Source: Lentisphaeria bacterium UBA1784
GTDB lineage: Bacteria; Verrucomicrobiota; Lentisphaeria; Victivallales; Victivallaceae
Reading direction: 5' to 3'
Assembly (NCBI GenBank): GCA_002315455.1
Contig: DCGG01000167.1
Coordinates: 4,967-16,665 of the forward strand
DNA: 11,699 nt
Below the pieces are notes generated by a model. That model was not told where the DNA came from, did no database searches, and saw only the letters and a list, made by a program, of their open reading frames with translations. How positions within the stretch are numbered: the first letter of the stretch is position 1; the number at the start of each line of letters is the position of its first letter. Made by a program: the position numbers and the translations under genes. Shown piece by piece: positions 6,146 through 11,699 of the stretch.

Positions 6146-7548
6146 TTTGCAACTCCGTCGGCAGGAGCCTTCAGGGCAGCCTCATCGGCCTTCTTCTGCT
6201 CGGCGACGATCTTATCGACTTCGGCCTGCCTACTCTTTGCATTCAACTCGGCGGCCTTCGTGGAGGCATCTTCGGACGCCTTTTTCGTCTTGCTCAACTG
6301 CTGGGCGGCCTTGACTTCGGCATCGATCAAAGTTTCCTTGTTGGCGCCTTCGATCTGCTTAAGGAGTTTCGCCTCATTCTTAAAGCGGCTTCCGGCCTGC
6401 TTCGCGGTCTCGGACTGGACCACTTCGCTGGGGGAGAGATATCCGCCCTCGATCAGTTCCTTGCGGACCTTTTCCGCACGGGCGAGAACTTCGGGGGAGA
6501 CTTCCAGTTCCTCGGGCCAGGGAGCGGCAGGATCGATCTTGACCCACGCCATGCCGGGCAATCCGGTCTTGATGATGTCGATGTAACGCTCAAGAAGCGT
6601 GCGGTCAATGTGGGCCTTGATGCGGAACATCAGTTTCTGACGCTCGACCTGCGTTTCCACGGTCTTGGGAGTGAACTGGGCTACGGCGGCCACGTAGGTG
6701 ACCTTGGCGGGGAGAGGATAGAGGGGAGCGGCATCCAAAACGATCCGGACGTCGGAACCGATCCGGACCTTGCCGGCGGCCTGCTCCGGCAGGAAGAAAG
6801 TCATGTAAACGTCGGTGAGATCCACCATATTGAGGGCACGGCCGCCGGCGGAGAGGACCTCTCCGGGCTCCGCAACGCGGTACTGGATCCGTCCGGCGAG
6901 AGGAGCCTTCAGGATGCTGTCGTCGATATCAGCCTTGATGCGGGAGATCTCCGCCTCCGCAGCGAGGATGTTGGCCTTGGCGCCGAGGGCCTCGGCCTCC
7001 GCGATCTTGAGGTTGGCCTCCTCTTCCTTGATGGCGGCCACGGCGGTCGCGTACTTGGCCTTCTCCGCCAGCCATTCGGTCTCGGAGGTCTCGAAGTGCT
7101 GTTGCGAAGTGGCTTCCTTGGTCAGCAGGTTCTTGTAGCGGTTGTAGCGGACTTCGGCGTTGTTCATGACCACCTTGGTGCGCTCCAGTTCGGCCTTCAT
7201 CCCGTCCAGACTGGCTTTCCGGGAAGCGATTTTGGCGAAGGCGCTGGCCTCTTCAGCCTTGGCCTGTTCCCGTTTGGCTTCAGCCTGCGCGAGGTCGGCG
7301 ACCAGAACGTTGGTCTGCATCACAACCAGCACCTGACCGGCATTCACCTTATCGCCCTCCAGCACCCGGATCCGTTCCACCTTTCCGGCGAGGCGGGCGG
7401 CGATGTTGATCTCGGTGGCCTCGATCCGGCCGTTGCCGCCGGCGAGCGCGGGATTGCGGTAGAGCCGGTTGGCGATCCACGAGGAGACGGCGTAGTATCC
7501 CAGCCCGATGGCGGCCAGAACAAGCAGTGCGATGATAATCTTTTTCAT
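6142..7548 (-). CDS. yhiI: HlyD-family membrane fusion protein, YhiI-like, with long C-terminal extension
   Basis: A 468-residue periplasmic adaptor anchored by one N-terminal membrane segment (about 4-22). The first half of the lipoyl domain (about 42-80, RIEATEINIAARLAGKVERI) is followed by a long alpha-helical hairpin (about 82-205, alanine, lysine and glutamate rich). Then come the second lipoyl half (about 212-245, LKAPLAGRIQYRVAEPGEVL) and a beta-barrel region to about 340. FTPKTVETQVERQKLMFRIK (292-311) is typical of the YhiI branch. E. coli YhiI is about 355 residues, so residues from roughly 341 to 468 are extra: a proline-tryptophan linker, then a highly charged, probably helical, Lys/Ala/Glu-rich tail. 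The ATG at 7546-7548 has AAAGGAA about 11 bases ahead. It is the first gene of the operon and overlaps the next by 4 bases. It should link the inner-membrane ABC proteins to an outer-membrane channel encoded elsewhere. Confidence 0.9.
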   Translation of the reverse strand: MKKIIIALLVLAAIGLGYYAVSSWIANRLYRNPALAGGNGRIEATEINIAARLAGKVERIRVLEGDKVNAGQVLVVMQTNVLVADLAQAEAKREQAKAEEASAFAKIASRKASLDGMKAELERTKVVMNNAEVRYNRYKNLLTKEATSQQHFETSETEWLAEKAKYATAVAAIKEEEANLKIAEAEALGAKANILAAEAEISRIKADIDDSILKAPLAGRIQYRVAEPGEVLSAGGRALNMVDLTDVYMTFFLPEQAAGKVRIGSDVRIVLDAAPLYPLPAKVTYVAAVAQFTPKTVETQVERQKLMFRIKAHIDRTLLERYIDIIKTGLPGMAWVKIDPAAPWPEELEVSPEVLARAEKVRKELIEGGYLSPSEVVQSETAKQAGSRFKNEAKLLKQIEGANKETLIDAEVKAAQQLSKTKKASEDASTKAAELNAKSRQAEVDKIVAEQKKADEAALKAPADGVAK

Positions 7549-7645
7549 GGAGTCAGGATTCCTTTCTTTTTTTGGTATCTTGAGAAAACTTTTCGTTCAA
7601 AATCAAAGTGGGCGCCCCTCTCCCGGATTCAAAAAAACGGGAAAC

Positions 7646-7662
7646 TGTCCGGCGGCCGGACA
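7646..7662. repeat. Perfect dyad just downstream of the exporter promoter, possible operator
   Basis: TGTCCGG-CGG-CCGGACA is a 7-bp perfect inverted repeat with a 3-base centre. It begins about 5 bases after the predicted transcription start (about 7667) of the exporter operon on the minus strand, a typical place for a repressor operator. On the transcript it would also form a stable 5'-end hairpin; a T7 run follows 8 bases after the stem, too far for a standard terminator. Confidence 0.6.
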
Positions 7663-7673
7663 TGCAGATTCCT

Positions 7674-7702
7674 ACTATAGCACACAGGGAGAATGTTTGC
7701 AA
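7674..7702 (-). promoter_or_regulatory. Sigma70-like promoter of the exporter operon
   Basis: On the minus strand, TTGCAA (7697-7702) and TATAGT (7674-7679) are separated by exactly 17 bases, with an A-rich tract (7712-7720) upstream of the -35 that could act as an UP element. The transcript would start near 7667, leaving a leader of about 119 bases before the adaptor gene. The 206-base gap 7549-7754 otherwise holds only the dyad at 7646-7662 and A/T runs. Confidence 0.75.
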
Positions 7703-7754
7703 ATCTCTCCTGTTTTTTTTTACGGGAAACAGAAAGCGGCCACGATCTGCTCCG

Positions 7755-8738
7755 TCATTTTTTCCGCCAGCGGATCCGTTCTCCCCACAAGGGGATCCAG
7801 GCGGTGCCGCCGGCGCGGCGGACCTTTTCCGCCTCCTCGATTCCGTCGGCGGGAGTCCAGCGCCAGCGGTCCCTGGGATGACTCAACTCCAGCAGGTGGC
7901 TGATCAGCGTCACCTGCGGCCGGACAGTCTGAAGCGCCTCCTCCACCTTCAATCCCACCCGAGGATGCACGAGAAAGAAGTCCACCCGCGCCGAAACCGG
8001 ATGAAGCTGCCGGGCATCGCAGGTGTCGCCACCAGAGAAGATCACGCAGTCGTCCGCATCGGGACCGCACACGATCTCGAAGGGCATCACGAACTTCGGC
8101 AGAAATTTGTTGTGATCGCTCTCGAAAGTGCGGAGCGTCAGTTCGCCGTACCGGATCTCCCGGAAGGGTTCCTTGCTGTAACCGCCATAGTTGGGGAAGA
8201 AGTTGCTGTACACCGTTTTTTTCGCCTTGTCCATGGCGCAGGCGAGGCGCCGGGTGTAGTGGTCGCTGTGGTTGTGGGTGATTAACAGAAACTCCAGATA
8301 AGGCACCAGTTCCTCGCCCCGCCGGTGACAGACGTCGATGCCGAAGCAGTGCCGGGAGGTCTTGACCACGTAGCCCATGTTGTAGACGTGCCAGAGGACC
8401 ACCTCCCCCGGCGGGACCTGCTCGTCTCGGACCTCCTCCAGGACCCGCTGAAAGGCGCAGTCATAGAACGCAAAGAGAGGATGCGCCGCATAAACCTCCT
8501 TCAACTGCGCGGAGGGCGTACCGACGTCCATGCGGCGGAAGGTCTGATATGCTTCGGGAGTGACGGCGTCCGCCTCCTGCGTCAGCCGGGCCATGACCGC
8601 CAGCCGTTCCCGGGATCCGGAGCGGCAATCAGTGGCGCGGATCGCCCTGAAGATCGCTTCCGGATCAAAGTGCTCCGTTCCGGCGTGGAGGAAATCCGGC
8701 ATCAGCGCGAAAAAAAGAAGCGGGAGAGAGAATTTCAT
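7755..8738 (-). CDS. Exported metallo-beta-lactamase-fold hydrolase
   Basis: A 327-residue protein with an N-terminal signal peptide (MKFSLPLLFFALMPDFLHAG, cleavage likely after HA at 18-19), so it should act in the periplasm or outside. The metal-binding HxHxDH motif is HNHSDH at 155-160, preceded by a hydrophobic strand (LEFLLIT). Further candidate ligands are D238 in FSGGDTC and H281 or H287 in LISHLLELSHP. The GYVVKTSRHCFGIDVCH segment (122-138) fits the first strands of the fold. Residues 20-110 form an extra N-terminal part I do not recognise. The start at 8738 was chosen because it begins the signal peptide and because an in-frame ATG at 8774 directly abuts the -10 box and would precede the transcript start. 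The substrate cannot be read from sequence; UlaG-like lactonase or phosphodiesterase activities are among the possibilities. No clear terminator follows, so some read-through into the exporter operon is possible. Confidence 0.85.
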   Translation of the reverse strand: MKFSLPLLFFALMPDFLHAGTEHFDPEAIFRAIRATDCRSGSRERLAVMARLTQEADAVTPEAYQTFRRMDVGTPSAQLKEVYAAHPLFAFYDCAFQRVLEEVRDEQVPPGEVVLWHVYNMGYVVKTSRHCFGIDVCHRRGEELVPYLEFLLITHNHSDHYTRRLACAMDKAKKTVYSNFFPNYGGYSKEPFREIRYGELTLRTFESDHNKFLPKFVMPFEIVCGPDADDCVIFSGGDTCDARQLHPVSARVDFFLVHPRVGLKVEEALQTVRPQVTLISHLLELSHPRDRWRWTPADGIEEAEKVRRAGGTAWIPLWGERIRWRKK

Positions 8739-8774
8739 GAGGTGCCCTTTTGTTTCAGTATGACAATCCGCCAT

Positions 8775-8803
8775 AATATAGTTGCAGTTTCTCCCCTTTT
8801 CAA
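8775..8803 (-). promoter_or_regulatory. Sigma70-like promoter of the metallo-beta-lactamase-fold gene
   Basis: On the minus strand, TTGAAA (8798-8803) and TATATT (8775-8780) are 17 bases apart. The transcript would start near 8768, about 30 bases before the ATG at 8738. This excludes the in-frame ATG at 8774 as a start from this promoter. Confidence 0.7.
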
Positions 8804-8839
8804 GGCCGGAAAACAGTTCGGGAAACCGGGGAAACTCGA

Positions 8840-8852
8840 TATGTTAACAAAT
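8840..8852. promoter_or_regulatory. Upstream operator half of a paired inverted repeat (TATGTTAACAAAT)
   Basis: This 13-base site is the exact reverse complement of 8896-8908 and is itself centred on the palindrome GTTAAC (8843-8848). It lies about 16 bases upstream of the -35 box of the dehydrogenase operon and about 37 bases upstream of the -35 of the divergent gene, so a bound regulator could affect either. Confidence 0.65.
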
Positions 8853-8867
8853 TAATTTTCCGCGAAC

Positions 8868-8895
8868 TTGACATCCGGGAAAAGCATGCTATATT
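8868..8895 (+). promoter_or_regulatory. Sigma70-like promoter of the sugar-acid operon
   Basis: A perfect TTGACA (8868-8873) and TATATT (8890-8895) are separated by 16 bases; reading the -10 as TATTAT two bases later gives 18. The transcript would start near 8902, inside the downstream operator arm, with a leader of only about 24 bases. The strong match plus flanking operators suggests a promoter held off by a repressor. Confidence 0.8.
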
Positions 8896-8908
8896 ATTTG
8901 TTAACATA
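8896..8908. promoter_or_regulatory. Downstream operator half of a paired inverted repeat (ATTTGTTAACATA)
   Basis: Reverse complement of 8840-8852, centred on GTTAAC (8900-8905). It directly follows the -10 box and covers the predicted transcript start, the classic position for a repressor. The centres of the two sites are 57 bases apart, about five and a half helical turns. The regulator is not encoded in the window. Confidence 0.65.
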
Positions 8909-8912
8909 ACAT

Positions 8913-8917
8913 GGAGG
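8913..8917 (+). promoter_or_regulatory. Ribosome binding site GGAGG that fixes the dehydrogenase start
   Basis: GGAGG lies 8 bases before the ATG at 8926. An in-frame ATG at 8911 overlaps this site and sits only about 9 bases from the predicted transcript start, so 8926 is the better start. Confidence 0.8.
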
Positions 8918-8925
8918 CAAGAAAC

Positions 8926-9930
8926 ATGAAAGCAGCGCTTTATCAGGGAGCAGGCACCATGGTCTGTTCCGAAGTCCCGGGATCCCATCCCGGCGAAAAT
9001 GAAGTCAGGATCCGCGTGGGGAGCTGCGGCATCTGCGGCACCGATCTGCACATCTTCCTCGGACACATGGATAAACGGGTCTCCATCCCCCAGTCCATCG
9101 GCCACGAGATGAGCGGAGTCATCGCGGAGGTCGGTCCCGGAGTCACGGGCTGGAAGCCGGGAGACCGGGTCACCGTCCGCCCGCTGGACAACTGCGGAGA
9201 GTGTCCCACCTGCAAGCGGGGCTTCACCTGGATCTGCGAGAAGTTGAAGTTCCTCGGGATCGACACCCCCGGAGCCTTCGCCGAATACTGGACCGTCCCC
9301 GCCCGGTTGCTCCACCGCATCCCCGACAACCTCACGCTGGAGACGGCGGCGCTGATCGAACCTCTCGCTGTGGCCTGCCACGACGTGCGCAGGGGCGGTG
9401 TGAAACCAGGTGACCACGTGATCGTCAGCGGCGGCGGTCCCATCGGGATGCTCATCGCCATGGTCGCAAAGATGGCCGGCGGCAACGTCACCTTGCTGGA
9501 GGTCAATCCCAGCCGTCTCGAATTCGCCCGGAAACTGGGATTTCAGGCGGTGGATGCCCGGGATACCTCCGCCGTGGCTCCCGCGGACGTCTTTTTCGAG
9601 GTCTCCGGATCCAAACCCGGCGCGCTGGCCATGACCGCCCTCACCCGGCCCAGGGGGACCATCGTGGTGGTTGCGATCTTCCCCGAACCGGTCCCGGTGG
9701 ATCTGCACAAATATTTCTGGAAGGAACTCAACGTCTTCGGAGCCCGGGTCTATGAGGCGGAGGATTTTGACCGTGCCATCGCGCTGGCCGCCTCCGGAAA
9801 ACTGCCGCTGGATAAAATCATCACCAAGGTATTCCCGCTGGAACAGGCGCAGGAGGCCTTCTCGTTTCTGGCCTCCGGCTCCGGGGATGCCATGAAGGTG
9901 CTGATCCGCATCAGCGGCGAAGAAAAGTGA
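8926..9930 (+). CDS. Zinc-dependent medium-chain dehydrogenase (sorbitol/threonine dehydrogenase-like)
   Basis: A 334-residue cytoplasmic dehydrogenase of the medium-chain (MDR) superfamily. Catalytic zinc ligands are visible at C37 (GICGTD), H60-E61 (GHEMSG) and E145 (IEP). The structural zinc is held by C90, C93, C96 and C104, all present. The Rossmann fold has GGGPIG (169-174), and an acidic E192 at the end of the second strand favours NAD over NADP. Length is typical. It is the first gene of the operon, 40 bases ahead of a KduD-like gene, so it most likely oxidises or reduces a polyol or sugar-acid intermediate; the substrate cannot be read from the sequence. Annotation pipelines could call it L-threonine 3-dehydrogenase, sorbitol dehydrogenase or galactitol-1-phosphate dehydrogenase, and I would not commit to any of these. 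Confidence 0.92.
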   Translation: MKAALYQGAGTMVCSEVPGSHPGENEVRIRVGSCGICGTDLHIFLGHMDKRVSIPQSIGHEMSGVIAEVGPGVTGWKPGDRVTVRPLDNCGECPTCKRGFTWICEKLKFLGIDTPGAFAEYWTVPARLLHRIPDNLTLETAALIEPLAVACHDVRRGGVKPGDHVIVSGGGPIGMLIAMVAKMAGGNVTLLEVNPSRLEFARKLGFQAVDARDTSAVAPADVFFEVSGSKPGALAMTALTRPRGTIVVVAIFPEPVPVDLHKYFWKELNVFGARVYEAEDFDRAIALAASGKLPLDKIITKVFPLEQAQEAFSFLASGSGDAMKVLIRISGEEK

Positions 9931-9970
9931 TCTTATCCGCAAAAACACGCATACATATGGAGGTTACGTC

Positions 9971-10735
9971 ATGATCCTTGATGCATTTGATCTCACCGGG
10001 AAAACCGCCCTCGTCACCGGATGCCGCCGCGGCATCGGCGCCGGGATCGCCCTCGGTCTCGCCGAAGCCGGAGCCGACGTCATCGGCGTCAGCGCCCATC
10101 TGGAGGCCGACTGCGAGATCGGGAAACAGATCCGGGCGCTGGGCCGGAAATTCTACGGTTACTCCTGCGACTTCTCCGACCGCAAGGCGCTCTATGACTT
10201 CATCGCCAAAGCCAAGGCGGAGGCACCTGCCCCGGAGATCCTCTTCAACAACGCCGGACACATTCTGCGGAAGCCCGCGGCAGAACATCCTGACGAATAC
10301 TGGGATACCATCATGGCCATCAATCTGGACTCCCAGTTCATCCTGACCCGGGAGTTCGGCCGGGACATGGTGGCCCGGGGCCGTGGCAAGATCGTTTTCA
10401 CCTGCTCGCTCCTGACCTTTCAAGGGGGCATCAACGTTCCCGGCTATGCCGCCAGCAAGGGCGGCGTGGGTCAGCTGGTCATGGCCTTCTCCAACGAATG
10501 GGCGAAGTCCGGCGTCAACGTCAACGGCATCGCCCCCGGATACATCGCCACCGACAACACCGCCGCGCTCCGGGCGGATGCCGATCGCTTCAAGGCGATC
10601 CTCGACCGCATCCCCGCCGGACGCTGGGGCACCCCGGAGGACTTCAAGGGCATCGCGGTCTTTCTCGCCTCCGCGGCATCGGACTACGTCAACGGGGCGA
10701 TCTATCCCGTGGACGGCGGCTGGCTGGGCCGGTAA
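9971..10735 (+). CDS. kduD: KduD-like 2-dehydro-3-deoxy-D-gluconate 5-dehydrogenase (short-chain dehydrogenase)
   Basis: A 254-residue classical short-chain dehydrogenase. The cofactor motif is TGCRRGIG (16-23), followed by NNAG (93-96) and N118. The catalytic triad is S146, Y159 and K163 (YAASK). Several stretches closely follow E. coli KduD from memory: the MILDAFDLTGKTALVTG start, FQGGINVPGYAASK, NEWAKSGVNVNGIAPGYIAT, ILDRIPAGRWG and the ASDYVNG...VDGGWLGR end. KduD interconverts 2,5-diketo-3-deoxygluconate and 2-keto-3-deoxygluconate with NAD(H) in breakdown of unsaturated uronates from pectin and related polymers. GGAGG (9959-9963) lies 7 bases ahead of the ATG. The partner isomerase gene kduI is not in the window. 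Gluconate 5-dehydrogenase is the main alternative within the same family. Confidence 0.87.
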   Translation: MILDAFDLTGKTALVTGCRRGIGAGIALGLAEAGADVIGVSAHLEADCEIGKQIRALGRKFYGYSCDFSDRKALYDFIAKAKAEAPAPEILFNNAGHILRKPAAEHPDEYWDTIMAINLDSQFILTREFGRDMVARGRGKIVFTCSLLTFQGGINVPGYAASKGGVGQLVMAFSNEWAKSGVNVNGIAPGYIATDNTAALRADADRFKAILDRIPAGRWGTPEDFKGIAVFLASAASDYVNGAIYPVDGGWLGR

Positions 10736-10774
10736 GCGCATCCGTTCAACGGTTCCACAAACAGGAGGAACAAT

Positions 10775-11434
10775 ATGGACTATCCGATTCCGATCGAAGA
10801 GATGCGTCAGCGGTACATGAAACTCTATTCCGCCGCGGTCAACGACGTACTGCGCTTCGACTACAAACTCCACGTGGCGCTTCCGTCGGACTACGCTCCG
10901 CTGCGGGAAAACATGAAACTCTGCGGGCAGGCCTTCACCGTGAAGGGCGCCCCCGACATCACCATCGACGGCGAACTGGAGATGCGCACCCGGATGCTGG
11001 AAGACATCCCGGCCGACAGCGTGGTGATCTGGGACTGCACCGGCGACACCGTCACCGCCCAATGGGGCGAGATGATGACCAAGGCTTCCGCCAACGCCGG
11101 ATGCCGGGGAGCGCTGGTCAACGGCATCCGGGACACGGATGCGATCCTCGCTTCGGGATTCCCGGTCTTTCACAAGTACCGGACCAACGTGGGGATGCTG
11201 GGCAGATTCCGGATGTACTACTACCAGAAACCGGTCCGCATCGGTGAGGTGGAGGTCCATCCCGGAGACTGGATCTACGGCGACATCGACGGCGTGATCT
11301 GCATCCCGGAGGCTCTCGCCTATGAGGTCCTGCTGAAGGCAGAAGCGGTCCTGAAGCGGGAGGAGGCCATCCGCAAAAACATCGACGCCGGAAAATCCCC
11401 CTCTGAAGTGGTCGCTGAAGGCGGTTATTTCTGA
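10775..11434 (+). CDS. RraA-family protein (possible HMG aldolase/oxaloacetate decarboxylase type)
   Basis: A 219-residue protein of the RraA / HMG-CHA aldolase fold (once misannotated as dimethylmenaquinone methyltransferase). Typical stretches are GQAFTVKGAPD (51-61), the WGEMMTKASANAGCRGALVN block (97-116) and GIRDTDAI (117-124). R119 and D120 match the arginine and metal-site aspartate needed for catalysis in the characterised aldolases. GDWIYGDIDGVICIP (164-178) corresponds to the family's GDxVxGDxDGVxxxP. Keeping R-D suggests an enzyme rather than the RNase E inhibitor RraA. About 45 residues at each end extend beyond the core, the C-terminal part being a charged helix. AGGAGG (10763-10768) lies 6 bases before ATG. 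It is 39 bases downstream of kduD and about 31 ahead of the next gene, so it is co-transcribed. In this setting it could cleave or decarboxylate a keto sugar acid; that role is inferred. Confidence 0.85.
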   Translation: MDYPIPIEEMRQRYMKLYSAAVNDVLRFDYKLHVALPSDYAPLRENMKLCGQAFTVKGAPDITIDGELEMRTRMLEDIPADSVVIWDCTGDTVTAQWGEMMTKASANAGCRGALVNGIRDTDAILASGFPVFHKYRTNVGMLGRFRMYYYQKPVRIGEVEVHPGDWIYGDIDGVICIPEALAYEVLLKAEAVLKREEAIRKNIDAGKSPSEVVAEGGYF

Positions 11435-11465
11435 AACGCAACGAGTTCTGAAAGGAGAATTTCCC

Positions 11466-11699
11466 ATGATCGATTGTTCTTACGGCAGACTGGCCCGGCG
11501 CCTCTGGGAGCGGTACCAGCAGGTCTCTGACTTCCGGCACTACGCCTCCATCCTCGCCATGTTCGCGGCGGCCCGCTCCGCCAAGGTCATCCAGGACGAA
11601 GAATTTTTCGAAAGCGTCCGCGCCCGGCTGGAGCCCTTCCTCAACGGCGGGCAGGAAACCTACGGTGCCTACGGCAAAGTCGTCTACAAGTACGGCGGT
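11466..11699 (+). CDS. N-terminal part of a fourth operon protein, possibly GH88/GH105-type hydrolase
   Basis: ATG at 11466 follows AAAGGAGA (11452-11459) and stays open to the window end, giving 78 residues that begin MIDCSYGRLARRLWERYQ and end in YGKVVYKYGG. There is no signal peptide. The start reads as amphipathic helices (LAMFAAARSAKVIQDEEFFESVRARL), compatible with an alpha/alpha barrel such as the unsaturated glucuronyl or rhamnogalacturonyl hydrolases (GH88/GH105) often found with kduD. The fragment is too short and has no catalytic residue visible, so this is a guess from fold feel and context. Position in the operon, 31 bases after the RraA-family gene, is the firm part. Confidence 0.55.
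   Translation, partial: MIDCSYGRLARRLWERYQQVSDFRHYASILAMFAAARSAKVIQDEEFFESVRARLEPFLNGGQETYGAYGKVVYKYGG

Noticed and set aside
5905..7680. Long plus-strand open frame (591 codons) opposite the adaptor and ATPase genes
   Set aside because: It is a shadow of the GC-rich minus-strand genes: it crosses the junction of two well-supported genes, has a Gly/Leu/Asp-rich composition without any domain, and no ribosome binding site of note.
7711..7720. T-run after the metallo-beta-lactamase-fold gene as a terminator
   Set aside because: On the minus strand this is an A-run, not a U-run, and the only pairing (CTGTTT with AAACAG) is short and AT-rich. It fits better as an UP element for the exporter promoter.
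7637..7730. ACGGGAAAC direct repeat at 7637-7645 and 7722-7730
   Set aside because: Nine bases, 85 apart, with unlike flanks; likely chance in a short region and not part of an array.
8800..9948. Minus-strand open frame (382 codons) opposite the zinc dehydrogenase
   Set aside because: It runs over the promoter and operator region and has no recognisable motif; all seven zinc-ligand positions support the plus-strand reading.
9911..11467. Long minus-strand open frame (518 codons) opposite the KduD-like and RraA-family genes
   Set aside because: The plus-strand genes carry clear catalytic motifs and ribosome binding sites; the antisense frame spans both plus their gap and reads as His/Val/Asp/Gly-rich filler.
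1..11699. Mobile elements, CRISPR arrays, tRNA genes or phage genes
   Set aside because: I looked for transposase or integrase motifs, regularly spaced repeats, tRNA cloverleaf signatures and terminal inverted repeats and saw none; gene order and codon style are even across the window.

Overview
The window looks like chromosome from a member of the Lentisphaerota (Victivallis-like) or a close relative in the Planctomycetes-Verrucomicrobia-Lentisphaerae group. The main reason is a pseudopilin-like protein with an FTLIELLVVI N-terminus and a C-terminal H-X9-DG motif, a protein type that is expanded in those phyla. Coding DNA is GC-rich, the gaps are AT-rich and short (the largest is 206 bases), and several gaps carry sigma70-like promoters. 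This is a family-level guess; there is no rRNA or marker gene here to confirm it.

Layout. (1) 3-497, plus strand: the C-terminal end of a type III glutamine synthetase, ending in a small hairpin. (2) 657-1379, plus: a single pseudopilin-like gene with its own promoter (560-588). It ends at a strong two-way terminator (1401-1448) shared with the converging next gene. (3) 1506-2060, minus: a cysteine-rich lipoprotein of unknown function with its own promoter and a leader hairpin. (4) 2244-7548, minus: a tightly packed three-gene operon in the order HlyD-type membrane fusion protein, RbbA-like double ATPase fused to an ABC-2 permease, and a second ABC-2 permease. This matches the order of yhiI-rbbA-yhhJ of E. 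coli. It has a promoter (7674-7702) with a perfect dyad just downstream, a 4-base stop/start overlap and a 2-base gap between genes, and a clear terminator (2187-2218). (5) 7755-8738, minus: an exported metallo-beta-lactamase-fold protein with its own promoter. (6) 8926-11699, plus: an operon divergent from it, encoding a zinc-dependent medium-chain dehydrogenase, a KduD-like short-chain dehydrogenase, an RraA-family protein, and the start of a further protein cut by the window end (possibly a GH88/GH105-type hydrolase, weakly supported). Its promoter is flanked by two 13-base arms in inverted orientation, each centred on GTTAAC, which look like paired operators.

How they work together. Region 4 should make an inner-membrane exporter: two ABC-2 membrane subunits, one polypeptide carrying both ATPase domains, and a periplasmic adaptor. 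No outer-membrane channel is present. Region 6 looks like a regulated catabolic operon for a sugar acid, probably derived from uronate-containing polysaccharide; KduD is the only member with a confident pathway assignment. Nothing in the window is clearly mobile: no transposase, integrase, tRNA, CRISPR array or long repeat was seen.
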